Assembly (NCBI GenBank): GCA_017536555.1
Contig: JAFXHE010000017.1
Span: 58,719 to 122,718 of the forward strand
From: Alistipes sp.
GTDB lineage: Bacteria > Bacteroidota > Bacteroidia > Bacteroidales > Rikenellaceae
Length of the DNA stretch: 64,000 nucleotides
Direction of reading: 5' to 3'
A program made the translations under genes and the position numbers. This document shows, piece by piece, positions 25,788 to 34,789 of the stretch; the first letter of the stretch is position 1, and every line of letters starts with the position of its first letter. The notes under the pieces were generated by a model. It had not been told where the DNA came from. It made no database searches and worked only from the letters and a program-made list of their open reading frames with translations.

Positions 25788-26678
25788 ATGCCGAAGGTAC
25801 GTGAACATAGCGACTATCTGAGGAAGCCCGACTGGTTGAAAATCAGCCTGCGCAGTACGACAAACTCGGCGGATGTCGAGCAGATCGTTGAGGGGCGTTG
25901 TCTGCATACTATTTGCAGTAGCGGAATGTGCCCCAATAAGGCGGAGTGCTGGAGCCGTCGTACGGCAACCTTTATGATACTCGGCGACATTTGCACACGC
26001 AATTGTCGTTTCTGCGCAACGCAGACAGGACGTCCTCTGCCTCCTGATGAGGCAGAGCCTGATAAGGTTGCGGAGAGCGTTAAGCTCATGGGACTGAAGC
26101 ATGTTGTGGTTACGTCAGTTACGCGCGACGACCTCGAAGATCATGGTGCTACAATCTGGGCACGCACTGTCGAGGCTATACGACGTGATAACCCCGACGC
26201 AACGATAGAGCTCCTTATTTCCGATATGGATGCCCGCCCCGAACTTATCGACGTGGTGCTGGCATCGTGTCCCGACATTGTGGGACATAACATCGAAACC
26301 GTCGAGAGACTGACTCCCGAGGTGCGTTCACGTGCCAAGTATCGCACATCGTTGGCAACGCTTAAGCATATTGCTGCGAGTGGTGCTGTGGCAAAGAGCG
26401 GACTTATGCTCGGTCTCGGCGAGAGCGAAGAGGAGGTGTTGACAACGCTTGCTGACCTGCGCGAGGCGGGTGTGAGCATTGTCACGCTGGGACAGTATCT
26501 TCGTCCGACAAAGGAGCATTATCCCGTCAGGGCATACATCACTCCTGAAAAGTTTGAAGAGTACCGACTCAAAGCTCTCGAGATGGGTTTCAGCTATTGT
26601 GCGAGTGCGCCACTTGTGCGCTCCTCGTATTTGGCAGATGCCGCACTTGATGCTGTGAGAAAGGTATGCGCGAAGTAG
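25788..26678 (+). CDS. lipA: Lipoyl synthase (radical SAM)
   Basis: LipA inserts two sulfurs into octanoyl groups on E2/H proteins. The 296-residue protein has the auxiliary cluster site C43-x4-C48-x5-C54 (TICSSGMCPNKAEC), the radical SAM CxxxCxxC at C69/C73/C76 (ICTRNCRFCATQTG), GHNIETV, LMLGLGE, GQYLRPTKEH and the C-terminal RSSY with the Ser ligand. The start at 25788 is chosen because the promoter box lies upstream of it and the family begins near here. lipB overlaps by 13 nt. Confidence 0.97.
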   Translation: MPKVREHSDYLRKPDWLKISLRSTTNSADVEQIVEGRCLHTICSSGMCPNKAECWSRRTATFMILGDICTRNCRFCATQTGRPLPPDEAEPDKVAESVKLMGLKHVVVTSVTRDDLEDHGATIWARTVEAIRRDNPDATIELLISDMDARPELIDVVLASCPDIVGHNIETVERLTPEVRSRAKYRTSLATLKHIAASGAVAKSGLMLGLGESEEEVLTTLADLREAGVSIVTLGQYLRPTKEHYPVRAYITPEKFEEYRLKALEMGFSYCASAPLVRSSYLADAALDAVRKVCAK

Positions 26679-27352
26679 AGATCAGAGATTTAGGAACAAT
26701 GGCTTATGGTGAGTGCTGGGATTTGCAGCGTTCACTCTTTGATGCGTTGTGCGAGAAGAAGGCTTCGAAGAGTCTCTCGGATGACGATCCTGCTGGCACT
26801 ATACTCATAGTTGAACATAACCCTGTTTATACCCTCGGCAAGAGTGGACACGAGGAGAATATGCTTCTTACAGAGGAGCGTCTCAAGTCTTTAGGTGCCG
26901 AGTTTTATCGTATAGACCGTGGTGGGGATATAACCTTTCACGGCCCTGGACAGCTCGTATGCTACCCAATTATCGACCTTGATACAATAGGGTTGGGTGT
27001 ACGACGTTATATTGAAGCATTGGAACAGACCGTCATTGACCTTGCTGCAGAGTATGGCATCGAGGCGCACCGCTCGGAGGGAGCTTCGGGCGTGTGGGTG
27101 ACACAGGGCAACTACCTTGTTAAGTTGTGTGCTGTTGGCGTGCGTGCCTCACACGGTGTCACTATGCACGGCTTGGCGATGAATGTCATCACCGACCTCA
27201 ATTGGTTCCATATGATAAACCCGTGTGGCTTTACTGATCGTGGTGTATGTTCGCTCACGACCCTCACCCAGCGAGAGGTGACTATGGAGGAGGTGAAGCC
27301 CAAGTTTATTAATTACTTAACGAAAAATTTAAATGTTAAATATAAAAAATAG
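26666..27352 (+). CDS. lipB: Octanoyl-[ACP]:protein N-octanoyltransferase
   Basis: LipB moves octanoate from acyl carrier protein to lipoyl domains, the step before LipA. The 228-residue protein shows VEHNPVYTLGKSG, RGGDITFHGPGQLVCYP, HRSEGASGVWV, the Lys block NYLVKLCAVGVRASHGVTMHG, and the catalytic Cys in INPCGFTDRGVCSL. It overlaps the end of lipA by 13 nt and recJ begins 5 nt after its stop, so the three are probably one transcript. Confidence 0.97.
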   Translation: MREVEIRDLGTMAYGECWDLQRSLFDALCEKKASKSLSDDDPAGTILIVEHNPVYTLGKSGHEENMLLTEERLKSLGAEFYRIDRGGDITFHGPGQLVCYPIIDLDTIGLGVRRYIEALEQTVIDLAAEYGIEAHRSEGASGVWVTQGNYLVKLCAVGVRASHGVTMHGLAMNVITDLNWFHMINPCGFTDRGVCSLTTLTQREVTMEEVKPKFINYLTKNLNVKYKK

Positions 27353-27357
27353 AAGTT

Positions 27358-29118
27358 ATGCCCATAGAGAAAAGATGGGTTGTCAAGCCGCAGGGAGACC
27401 GCCAGGCTGTGGAGATGTTGTCTTCACACCTCGGTATGCCCACAGTCTTGACCAACCTACTTGTACAGAGGGGCATAGACACCGTGGAAAAGGCAAAGAA
27501 ATTTTTCTCTCCTTCGCTTCGCGACTTGCACGATCCATTCTTGATGAAGGATATGGATCTTGCGGTGAAACGTATCGAGAAGGCTGTCCGCGAGCAGGAA
27601 ATGGTTATGATATACGGCGACTACGATGTCGACGGAACCACTGCCGTGGCACTGGTCTACAAGTTTTTGAGCCAGATAGGACACAAGAATTTGTCGTTCT
27701 ACATTCCCGACAGATATGTCGATGGTTATGGCATATCAATCCGCAGTATCGACCATGCTGTACGTAAAGGCGTCAAGCTGGTCATAGCATTGGATTGCGG
27801 CATTAAAGCCGTAGAGAAGGTGGCCTATGCCAAGGAGAAGGGCGTAGATTTCATTATCTGCGACCACCATTTACCTGCCGAGGAGATTCCCGACGCAGTG
27901 GCTGTTCTGGACCCCAAGCGCACCGATTGCAACTATCCGTTTGACGAGTTGTCGGGTTGTGGCGTGGGATTTAAACTCGTCGAGGCGTATGCACGACGCA
28001 ACAAGATTCCATTTTCACAGATTGAGCATCTGCTCGACCTGCTTGTTGTGAGCATCGCATCCGACATTGTGCCTCTTGTGGATGAAAACCGCATCTTGGC
28101 ACACTATGGATTACGTAAGCTGAACACGCAGCCGTCGAAGGGCTTGCTCTCCATCATCAAGATTTGCGGTATGGAGGGACACAACATCACCATCGACGAC
28201 ATCGTCTTCAAGATTGGACCGCGCATCAACGCCGCAGGACGTATGCGTATGGACGAGGATGACGAGAATGCTGCACCTTCGGGAGGTCATGCTGCTGTAA
28301 GCCTGCTTATTGAGGGTAATGAGCAGGAGGCGGAGAGGTTTGGCGAGGTTATTGACTCGTTCAACCAAGACCGCAAGAGCATTGACCGTAATGTCACACA
28401 GGAGGCGCACGACTACGTGGAGTCGCATCCCGAGGTGAAGGCGCGCAAGAGCACTGTGATATACAATCCCAAGTGGATGAAGGGTATTGTAGGTATCGTT
28501 GCGTCGCGCCTTATTGAGACCTACTACCGTCCTACGGTGGTGCTCACCAAGTCTAATGGCTTTGTTACAGGCTCGGCTCGCTCTGTTGCGGGCTTTGACC
28601 TATATCAGGCTGTTGAGTCTTGCTCCGACTTGTTGGAGAACTTTGGCGGTCATATGTACGCAGCAGGTCTTACTATGCGTGAGGAGAATGTTGAGGCATT
28701 TACCAAGCGTTTTAACGACTATGTTGAGCAGAACATAGACCCGCAGATACTTGTACCGCAGGTAGATATCGACAGTGAGTTGCTCTTCTCGGAGATTACC
28801 GACGACTTCCACCGTCAGCTCAATAGCTTCCAGCCCTTCGGCCCAGGTAACACTGCACCTGTGTTTATGACACGTGGCGCGTGCAACCGTGGTGATGCGA
28901 AACTTGTTGGTGTCGAGTGTGACCATTTGCGCATGGATCTTATGCAGCGTCAGAAGCCTTATACGACGATTGCTGCCATCGCCTTCCAGCAGCCTACACA
29001 CTATGAGTGGGTACGTGCTGGCAAGCCAGTGTCTGTGTGCTACCAGATTGTTGAAAACCACTATCGCGGTACTGTGTCAAAGCAGTTGAGAGTCAAGGAT
29101 ATCAAGCCCGAGAGATAG
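27358..29118 (+). CDS. recJ: Single-stranded-DNA exonuclease RecJ
   Basis: RecJ degrades single-stranded DNA 5' to 3' in recombination and mismatch repair. The 586-residue protein has the DHH-family metal motifs: IYGDYDVDGTTAVALVY (about 83-99), ALDCGIK, the DHH box ICDHHLP (about 167-173), ASDIVPLVDENR, the GPRINAAGRM block and the DHHA1 domain with GSARSVAGFDLY and ENFGGHMYAAGLT. The length is normal. A terminator follows at 29152-29196. Confidence 0.96.
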   Translation: MPIEKRWVVKPQGDRQAVEMLSSHLGMPTVLTNLLVQRGIDTVEKAKKFFSPSLRDLHDPFLMKDMDLAVKRIEKAVREQEMVMIYGDYDVDGTTAVALVYKFLSQIGHKNLSFYIPDRYVDGYGISIRSIDHAVRKGVKLVIALDCGIKAVEKVAYAKEKGVDFIICDHHLPAEEIPDAVAVLDPKRTDCNYPFDELSGCGVGFKLVEAYARRNKIPFSQIEHLLDLLVVSIASDIVPLVDENRILAHYGLRKLNTQPSKGLLSIIKICGMEGHNITIDDIVFKIGPRINAAGRMRMDEDDENAAPSGGHAAVSLLIEGNEQEAERFGEVIDSFNQDRKSIDRNVTQEAHDYVESHPEVKARKSTVIYNPKWMKGIVGIVASRLIETYYRPTVVLTKSNGFVTGSARSVAGFDLYQAVESCSDLLENFGGHMYAAGLTMREENVEAFTKRFNDYVEQNIDPQILVPQVDIDSELLFSEITDDFHRQLNSFQPFGPGNTAPVFMTRGACNRGDAKLVGVECDHLRMDLMQRQKPYTTIAAIAFQQPTHYEWVRAGKPVSVCYQIVENHYRGTVSKQLRVKDIKPER

Positions 29119-29151
29119 GGTGTAGTCGTTGATGTGTGATAGTTAAGTATC

Positions 29152-29196
29152 GGGCTGAATGGTGTGTATGTGAGTACGCCTGTTCAGCCCATTTTT
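29152..29196 (+). terminator. Rho-independent terminator after recJ
   Basis: GGGCTGAA (29152-29159) and TTCAGCCC (29183-29190) pair perfectly, followed by ATTTTTG. The loop is 23 nt and can fold further. Confidence 0.8.
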
Positions 29197-29236
29197 GTAG
29201 AATTGCCAATATTACCTCTGATAAGAGACCAATATT

Positions 29237-30097
29237 ATGAAGAGTGCCAACAAGCAGATATTTAATCTAACGCCACAGTCGGGACTTGTGCTTGAGGGTG
29301 GTGGTATGCGAGGTGTCTTTACGTGTGGTGTCCTCGATAATCTTATGGATAGAGGCATACGTTTTGGATATGTTGTGGGTGTAAGTGCTGGTGCGTGCAA
29401 CGGGTTGTCGTATATGTCGGGACAGCGTGGCAGAGCCAAGTTCAGCAATATAGACCTCTTGGAGAGGTATCACTATATCGGCTTCCGCCACCTGCTGCGT
29501 AAGGGTAATATTATGGACTTTGATCTGCTCTTCCACGAATTTCCCGAGCGCATCATACCCTATGACTATGAGGCACTTGCTGCAAATGCGTCGCACTTCG
29601 AGATGGTGACGACGGACTGTCGCACAGGCGAGGCGTGCTACTTCGAGGAGCGATATGACCCGCAGCGCGTAATCAACATCGTCAAGGCATCGAGTAGCCT
29701 CCCTTACGTGTCGCCAATATGCAATGTCGACGGAGTGCCTATGCTTGATGGTGGCATTGCAGACTCAATACCTGTGGCACACGCTATGGAGCGCGGTTGT
29801 GATAACTGCCTTGTTGTGCTTACGCGTAATGAGGGCTATCGCAAGCCTGCAAAACGTAGCTTTGTGCCCCCATTTTTCTATTCGCGCTATGGGGCATTGC
29901 GTGAGGCTATAAGTAGCCGTAATCTGCGTTATAACAGCCAGATGGAGCTTGTAGAGAGGTTAGAGGCGGAGGGTCGTGTGACAATAGTGCGCCCCGTTGA
30001 GCCACTTTGTGTAGGACGTATGGAGCGTGATACTCAACGGCTTAAAAAGCTATATGATGAGGGATATAGTTGTGCTGCCGCCATTGAGTTTCGTTGA
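29237..30097 (+). CDS. Patatin-like phospholipase
   Basis: A 286-residue patatin-family lipid acyl hydrolase, cytoplasmic as no signal peptide is seen. The oxyanion-hole motif GGGMRG is at residues 21-26, the nucleophile Ser50 in GVSAG, and the catalytic Asp171 in DGG (MLDGGIADSIPV), so the Ser-Asp dyad is complete. The C-terminal third (KRSFVPPFFYSRYGALREA, NSQMELVERLEAEGRV) resembles the YjjU-type bacterial subgroup. It stands alone, with recJ upstream and a purine permease downstream. Its substrate is not known. Confidence 0.9.
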   Translation: MKSANKQIFNLTPQSGLVLEGGGMRGVFTCGVLDNLMDRGIRFGYVVGVSAGACNGLSYMSGQRGRAKFSNIDLLERYHYIGFRHLLRKGNIMDFDLLFHEFPERIIPYDYEALAANASHFEMVTTDCRTGEACYFEERYDPQRVINIVKASSSLPYVSPICNVDGVPMLDGGIADSIPVAHAMERGCDNCLVVLTRNEGYRKPAKRSFVPPFFYSRYGALREAISSRNLRYNSQMELVERLEAEGRVTIVRPVEPLCVGRMERDTQRLKKLYDEGYSCAAAIEFR

Positions 30098-30177
30098 TTG
30101 CAAAGTGTCTGCGGTCTTTGTTCTCGATTAGATTATATATGGTAGCGTGGTGCGGTGCTTTGTATCGCATTTTTTAT

Positions 30178-30185
30178 TACCTTTG
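30178..30185 (+). promoter_or_regulatory. -7 box of the purine permease gene
   Basis: TACCTTTG lies 36 nt before the ATG. The nearest TTTG (30159-30162) has only a 15-nt spacer. Confidence 0.55.
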
Positions 30186-30221
30186 CGGCGGCATATTGCC
30201 CAATGAATAAACCTAAACTTT

Positions 30222-31619
30222 ATGCTTAACAAACTATTTGGCTTTGATGCCAAGAAGCACAATATTCGCACCGAGATTCTTGCGGGTATCACCATCTTCC
30301 TTACGATGTCCTATATCCTTGCTGTCAATCCCGACATCTTTAGTAAGCTCGATATGCCCAGTGGTGCAGTATTTACCTCGACAGCTGTTGCTGCGATAAT
30401 TGGCTGCTTTGCTATGGCATTTTGGGGCAAGTTGCCATTTGGTCTTGCTCCAGGTATGGGACTTAACGCCTTCTTTGTCTATACGGTGTGCCTCGGTATG
30501 GGCTACCATTGGTCGTTTGCCCTTACTGCCGTATTCCTTGAGGGTCTAATATTTATAGTGCTTACGCTTACAAATGTACGTGAGGCTATTGTAAACTCCA
30601 TACCAGCAAATATGCGCTACGCTATTGGTGCTGGTATAGGTCTGTTTATCGCCTTTATCGGCTTGCAGCACGCCGAGATTATTGTATCTGACGGTGCTAC
30701 GCTTGTTACGTTGGGTAAGGTCACGGAGGGCCCTGCACTACTCGGTATTATTGGTCTGTTGATTACAGGCTTTATGTACATCAAAAAGGTGCGTGGAGCT
30801 ATGCTCTTTGGTGTCCTTATCACTATGGTCATAGGTATCCCTATGGGCATCACCGAGTTTAGAGGTGTGGTCTCTATGCCAGGGTCTATTGAGCCTATCT
30901 TTTGCCAGTTCCAGTGGGAGAATATCTTCTCGCTCGATATGCTTGTTGTGGTCTTTACCTTCCTTTTTATTGATATGTTCGATACTGTGGGTACGCTTAT
31001 AGGTGTCTGCCAGCGGGCTGGTATGGTGAACAAAGATGGAAGGATTGAGCGACTCAATCAGGCATTTATGGCGGATGCTATTGCCACTACCGCTGGTGCT
31101 GTGCTCGGTACCTCTACAACAACAACATACGTCGAGAGTGCTGCGGGTGTTGCGCAGGGTGGTCGTACAGGTCTTACAGCCTTTGCTGTGGGTTGCTGCT
31201 TTGTCGTTTCGCTCTTCTTCTCGCCGCTCTTCCTTTCGATACCCTCGGCAGCTACCGCGCCCGTGCTTATCATTGTGGGTCTATTGATGTTGGAGCCTGT
31301 GCGTAATATCGACTTTAGCGACTATACAGAGTCTATCCCCGCTTTTGTATGTATTATACTTATGCCTATGTCGTACTCCATCTCGGACGGTATACTTATG
31401 GGTATGATATTCTACGTGTTGCTTAATATCTTATGCGGTAAGTTCAAGAAAATATCAATAGTAATGTATATTCTTGCTACGCTCTTTATCCTCAAGTACA
31501 TATTTATCGTTGTGCCTGATGAGAAGCCTGTTGCCGAGCAGAGTGTACCCGCAGAGGTGGTTGCAGTATCGGTTAATGCTGCCGACACCTTCACAGATGT
31601 TGCAGAGTTGAATTATTAG
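30222..31619 (+). CDS. NCS2 / AzgA-type purine permease
   Basis: A 465-residue inner-membrane transporter of the adenine/guanine/hypoxanthine permease group. The N-terminus reads KKHNIRTEILAGITIFLTMSYILAVNP, followed by PFGLAPGMGLNAFFVYT, NSIPANMRYAIGAGIGLFIAFIG, FLFIDMFDTVGTLIGV, GTSTTTTYVESAAGVAQGGRTGLTA and about 12-14 hydrophobic segments. The QGGRTGLT block matches the AzgA group rather than the UraA/XanQ group. A short extra tail (Val/Ala-rich, about 35 residues) follows the last membrane segment. Confidence 0.92.
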   Translation: MLNKLFGFDAKKHNIRTEILAGITIFLTMSYILAVNPDIFSKLDMPSGAVFTSTAVAAIIGCFAMAFWGKLPFGLAPGMGLNAFFVYTVCLGMGYHWSFALTAVFLEGLIFIVLTLTNVREAIVNSIPANMRYAIGAGIGLFIAFIGLQHAEIIVSDGATLVTLGKVTEGPALLGIIGLLITGFMYIKKVRGAMLFGVLITMVIGIPMGITEFRGVVSMPGSIEPIFCQFQWENIFSLDMLVVVFTFLFIDMFDTVGTLIGVCQRAGMVNKDGRIERLNQAFMADAIATTAGAVLGTSTTTTYVESAAGVAQGGRTGLTAFAVGCCFVVSLFFSPLFLSIPSAATAPVLIIVGLLMLEPVRNIDFSDYTESIPAFVCIILMPMSYSISDGILMGMIFYVLLNILCGKFKKISIVMYILATLFILKYIFIVVPDEKPVAEQSVPAEVVAVSVNAADTFTDVAELNY

Positions 31620-31629
31620 ACGTAGCCGT

Positions 31630-31679
31630 TAAACATAAAAGACGACGTAAGGAGTACCCTACGTCGTCTTTTATGTTTA
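31630..31679. terminator. Perfect 20-bp inverted repeat, bidirectional terminator
   Basis: Arms 31630-31649 and 31660-31679 are perfectly complementary around a 10-nt loop; TTTT and AAAA runs lie inside the arms. It sits 10 bp after the permease stop and 17 bp before the 3' end of the convergent outer-membrane protein gene. Confidence 0.85.
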
Positions 31680-31695
31680 TAGTGTGAAGTGTCGG

Positions 31696-32382
31696 CTAAA
31701 ACACTACGCCAGCCTCAATGTAGAATGCGTTGTTGCCTGCGCGCATATTGGTAGCACCCTCATTGTTCAGCCACTTTATGCTCTGCGAGTTCATACCAAG
31801 ACCGAAGTTAAATCTCGATATTGTCATACCTGCGCCAAACTTCATAAAGAGACCGCCACGTAGTGAGCCGTAGCCCTCGCGGCTGAAGTTTGAAAGAGCC
31901 ACCACCGAGCCACCGATGCCGACGCATAGGTAGGGCATAACAACAGATTTGTTGGGTATGTATGCCTTGATATTGGCGTAGATAGGTATAGAGAGTGTAC
32001 CCCACGACTCGGGTACCTTATCTGTCACAGCATTTAGTAGATTGCAGTCGCCATAGGCATACTGCAAGCCTACGCCCAAGCCTGCAAAGAGAAAGTCCGA
32101 GAAGCGTGCGCCATATACCACTTCTAATGTTGGGCGCGATAGGTTTGTCTGCACCTTGTTACCGTCGCGTATACGAAGTTTGCCTGCTGTGATATAACCA
32201 GCGTTAACCTCGACCTGATGGTCTATTGAGCGTGCATGCTTGTTACGTCCATACAACTCCTCGTCATAGCTGCCAGCGACGCTTGTTGTAATGTCGGCTG
32301 TGGGTCTATGTGCAATGTGTGACGCAAAACTCGGCATAGTGAGACACATTGCTGCGATAAAGGTTATAATACTCTTTTTCAT
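31696..32382 (-). CDS. Outer-membrane beta-barrel protein, porin-like
   Basis: A 228-residue exported protein (signal peptide MKKSIITFIAAMCLTMPSFA) with about eight predicted amphipathic strands (for example DFLFAGLGVGLQYAYG, MPYLCVGIGGSVVAL, FMKFGAGMTISRFNFGLGM) and a C-terminal Phe in YIEAGVVF. The size and pattern fit small eight-stranded barrels common in Bacteroidota. No specific function can be given. It follows lysC by 26 bp on the same strand but is probably unrelated in role. Confidence 0.75.
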   Translation of the reverse strand: MKKSIITFIAAMCLTMPSFASHIAHRPTADITTSVAGSYDEELYGRNKHARSIDHQVEVNAGYITAGKLRIRDGNKVQTNLSRPTLEVVYGARFSDFLFAGLGVGLQYAYGDCNLLNAVTDKVPESWGTLSIPIYANIKAYIPNKSVVMPYLCVGIGGSVVALSNFSREGYGSLRGGLFMKFGAGMTISRFNFGLGMNSQSIKWLNNEGATNMRAGNNAFYIEAGVVF

Positions 32383-32408
32383 CTCTCTTTTTGTTGTTTT
32401 GGTTATGG

Positions 32409-33662
32409 CTACTTGCTACGCACAAAGCGCAGTGAGTGTGGTGTTGCCTGCTTGATGATGATGCGCTCGTCGAAGGCGTAGCGGTGGTATAGCTCCTCGG
32501 TATAGTAACGTATGGTCACCATCTCCACATCGTCGCGGCACTCTACGTCGAAGCCCATACTCTCCAACTCGCTGACAACAGCAGCGATATGCCACGAGCT
32601 GTCGATAGACATATATAGGTCTACTGCCGAGTTATGTACGAGGTTGCACTTTATGCGGTAGCTCTCAAATGTGGCAAATACTGCGGCAAACTTCTCTTCA
32701 AGCACAAACGACAAATCACGCGAGTGTAGCGTGAGTAACACCTGATTGCTCTTCTGTATCATTATGGGCTCGTATGCGCGCTCTACATCGCCAGTGATAA
32801 CCGAGCCTTGTGCGTGCTTGTTGCCAAAGGGTCGCACATATAGCGGGATATTCTTCTGCTGTAATGGCTTGATAGTCTTGGGGTGTATGATTTGCGCACC
32901 GCTATATGCCATCTCGATAGTATCCATATAGTTAAGACGCTCTATCTTGCGGGCATCGGGGAAGATTTTGGGATCGGCGTTGAGTATTCCATCCACATCC
33001 TTCCATACGCTCATCGACTCTGCATCAAGCACATAAGCCACCACGGCTGCCGAGTAGTCGGAGCCTTCGCGTCCGAGTGTTGTGGTAGTGCCGTCGGGAG
33101 CACCGCCAATAAAGCCCTGACCAACAAATATGCGCTCCTCGCTATCTGCGATTTCTCGCTTGAGGCGCACCTCGGTAGCATCGAGGTTGACGTTAGCATC
33201 CTTGTGACGCTGCTCGGTGAGGAAGGCGCGACGCATATCCACCCATCTATTCTTCACGCCGTGACCGTTGAGGTAGTTAGAGACGATTGTTGTCGACAGC
33301 AGCTCGCCAAAGGCTACTATGGTGTCATACCATAACTCTGCTTCAGTGGGGCGGTATAGCGTGTTACGCACGATGTTTCGCAGCTGACCGAAGAGTGTGT
33401 TTACCTGCTCAATTGTGACATCGGCACCCATAAGGTCGTCGATAATGCCGCGATGATAGGCATACGAAGCATCTATGCGCTCCATAGCAGCTGCCTCGTC
33501 CTTATGCTGCATAGCCTCGAAAACGCTCTCAAGGGCATTTGTCGTCTTACCCATTGCCGAGACTATTATAAATAGCTCCTTCTCATCCTTTACTATATCG
33601 AGTAGATTGCGAACACCTGCAGCATCCTTGACCGAGGCACCGCCAAACTTATAGACCTTCAT
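32409..33662 (-). CDS. lysC: Aspartate kinase (monofunctional)
   Basis: Aspartokinase phosphorylates aspartate, the first step to lysine, threonine and methionine. The 417-residue protein begins MKVYKFGGASVKD (family start KFGGTS-like) and has VSAMGKTT, the GREGSDYSAAVVA block, SVWKDVDGILNADP, MDTIEMAYSGAQIIHPKT and C-terminal ACT-type sequence (LDVECRDDVEMVT-like). A start at 33692 is possible but a -7 box covers that position, so 33662 is used. dapD, a later lysine-pathway gene, is divergent from it. Confidence 0.92.
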   Translation of the reverse strand: MKVYKFGGASVKDAAGVRNLLDIVKDEKELFIIVSAMGKTTNALESVFEAMQHKDEAAAMERIDASYAYHRGIIDDLMGADVTIEQVNTLFGQLRNIVRNTLYRPTEAELWYDTIVAFGELLSTTIVSNYLNGHGVKNRWVDMRRAFLTEQRHKDANVNLDATEVRLKREIADSEERIFVGQGFIGGAPDGTTTTLGREGSDYSAAVVAYVLDAESMSVWKDVDGILNADPKIFPDARKIERLNYMDTIEMAYSGAQIIHPKTIKPLQQKNIPLYVRPFGNKHAQGSVITGDVERAYEPIMIQKSNQVLLTLHSRDLSFVLEEKFAAVFATFESYRIKCNLVHNSAVDLYMSIDSSWHIAAVVSELESMGFDVECRDDVEMVTIRYYTEELYHRYAFDERIIIKQATPHSLRFVRSK

Positions 33663-33691
33663 CTTTGTTGAGTTATAATGTTTTGTTGCCA

Positions 33692-33715
33692 CAAATGTAG
33701 TAAAAAATATTCAAA
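33692..33715 (-). promoter_or_regulatory. Putative promoter of lysC
   Basis: On the minus strand TACATTTG (33699-33692) fits the -7 consensus, with TTTG 12 nt upstream (33715-33712). It overlaps the first codon of the longer lysC frame and so argues for the start at 33662. Confidence 0.55.
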
Positions 33716-33837
33716 AAACAGCAACCGCAACAAATTATAAAGGTTCAGTCGTGTAGTCAAGATGCTATGTATGGTCGCAAGTGGGGTGTGTGGCAATAAA
33801 ATTGTGAATAGGTGTAGATATTTTCAAGGAAAATAAG

Positions 33838-33845
33838 TACCTTTG
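33838..33845 (+). promoter_or_regulatory. -7 box of dapD
   Basis: TACCTTTG lies 30 nt before the dapD ATG. No clear -33 TTTG at 19-21 nt is seen. Confidence 0.55.
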
Positions 33846-33875
33846 AGCATCGAATATTTAAAAACTTAACGAGAT

Positions 33876-34700
33876 ATGTTTGAACAAGAGAGAGTACTTA
33901 TAGAGCGCGCGTGGGAGAGTCGTGAGCTGCTCGCTACGGACGAGGTGCGCGCGGCGATACGCCGTGTTGTTGAGGCTGTCGACAAGGGTAAGTTGCGCTG
34001 TGCCGAGCCTATCGACTTGGAGCGCAGCGAGTGGCAGGTGAATGAGTGGGTTAAGAAGGCTATTATTATGTACTTCCCCATTCAGACAATGCGCACTATG
34101 ACAGCGGGTGAGTTGGAGTGGTACGACAAGATGGAGCTTAAGCGTGGCTACGAGGAGCTTGGCGTGCGTGTTGTGCCTCACGCTGTGGCACGCTATGGTG
34201 CCTACATCGCTCCAGGTGCGATACTTATGCCGTCGTACGTAAATATTGGTGCCTATGTCGATAGTGGCACTATGGTAGACACGTGGGCTACAGTAGGCTC
34301 GTGTGCGCAGATTGGTAAGAATGTACACCTCTCGGGTGGTGTGGGCATAGGTGGTGTATTAGAGCCTGTGCAGGCTTCGCCCGTCATTATAGAGGACAAC
34401 TGCTTTATCGGCTCACGCTCCATTGTTGTTGAGGGTGCTCACGTGTGTCGTGAAGCGGTACTCGGCTCGAATACCGTGATTACAGGCTCTACGCACATCA
34501 TTGACGTTACGGGCGATAGCCCCGTAGAGTATAAGGGCTATGTGCCACCACGCTCTGTTGTTGTGTCGGGAACATACACCAAGCACTTCCCTGCTGGCGA
34601 CTATGGCGTGCAGTGTGCACTGATTATAGGTCGTCGCAAGGAGTCTACCGATAAGAAGACGTCGCTAAATGATGCGCTGCGCGACTATAACCTATCATAG
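33876..34700 (+). CDS. dapD: Tetrahydrodipicolinate N-succinyltransferase
   Basis: DapD succinylates tetrahydrodipicolinate in the diaminopimelate/lysine pathway. The 274-residue protein has an alpha-helical N-terminal domain and a left-handed beta-helix of hexapeptide repeats (about 105-230) with NIGAYVDSGTMVDTWATVGSCAQIG, VHLSGGVGIGGVLEP and IIEDNCFIGSRSIVVEG, the family signatures. It is divergent from lysC across 213 bp that hold both promoters. Presence of DapD implies the succinylase branch rather than the DapL shortcut, unless both occur elsewhere. Confidence 0.95.
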   Translation: MFEQERVLIERAWESRELLATDEVRAAIRRVVEAVDKGKLRCAEPIDLERSEWQVNEWVKKAIIMYFPIQTMRTMTAGELEWYDKMELKRGYEELGVRVVPHAVARYGAYIAPGAILMPSYVNIGAYVDSGTMVDTWATVGSCAQIGKNVHLSGGVGIGGVLEPVQASPVIIEDNCFIGSRSIVVEGAHVCREAVLGSNTVITGSTHIIDVTGDSPVEYKGYVPPRSVVVSGTYTKHFPAGDYGVQCALIIGRRKESTDKKTSLNDALRDYNLS

Positions 34701-34728
34701 TAGGCGGTACTATAAGTAGCTGTGCTAA

Positions 34729-34774
34729 AAGAAGATGCGAAGATGTAGGATATAATACATCTTCGCATCTTCTT
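34729..34774. terminator. Perfect 19-bp inverted repeat, bidirectional terminator
   Basis: Arms 34729-34747 and 34756-34774 pair perfectly around an 8-nt loop. It lies between the convergent ends of dapD and the sulfatase gene. Confidence 0.85.
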
Positions 34775-34789
34775 ATATCTGCTGCAAGG

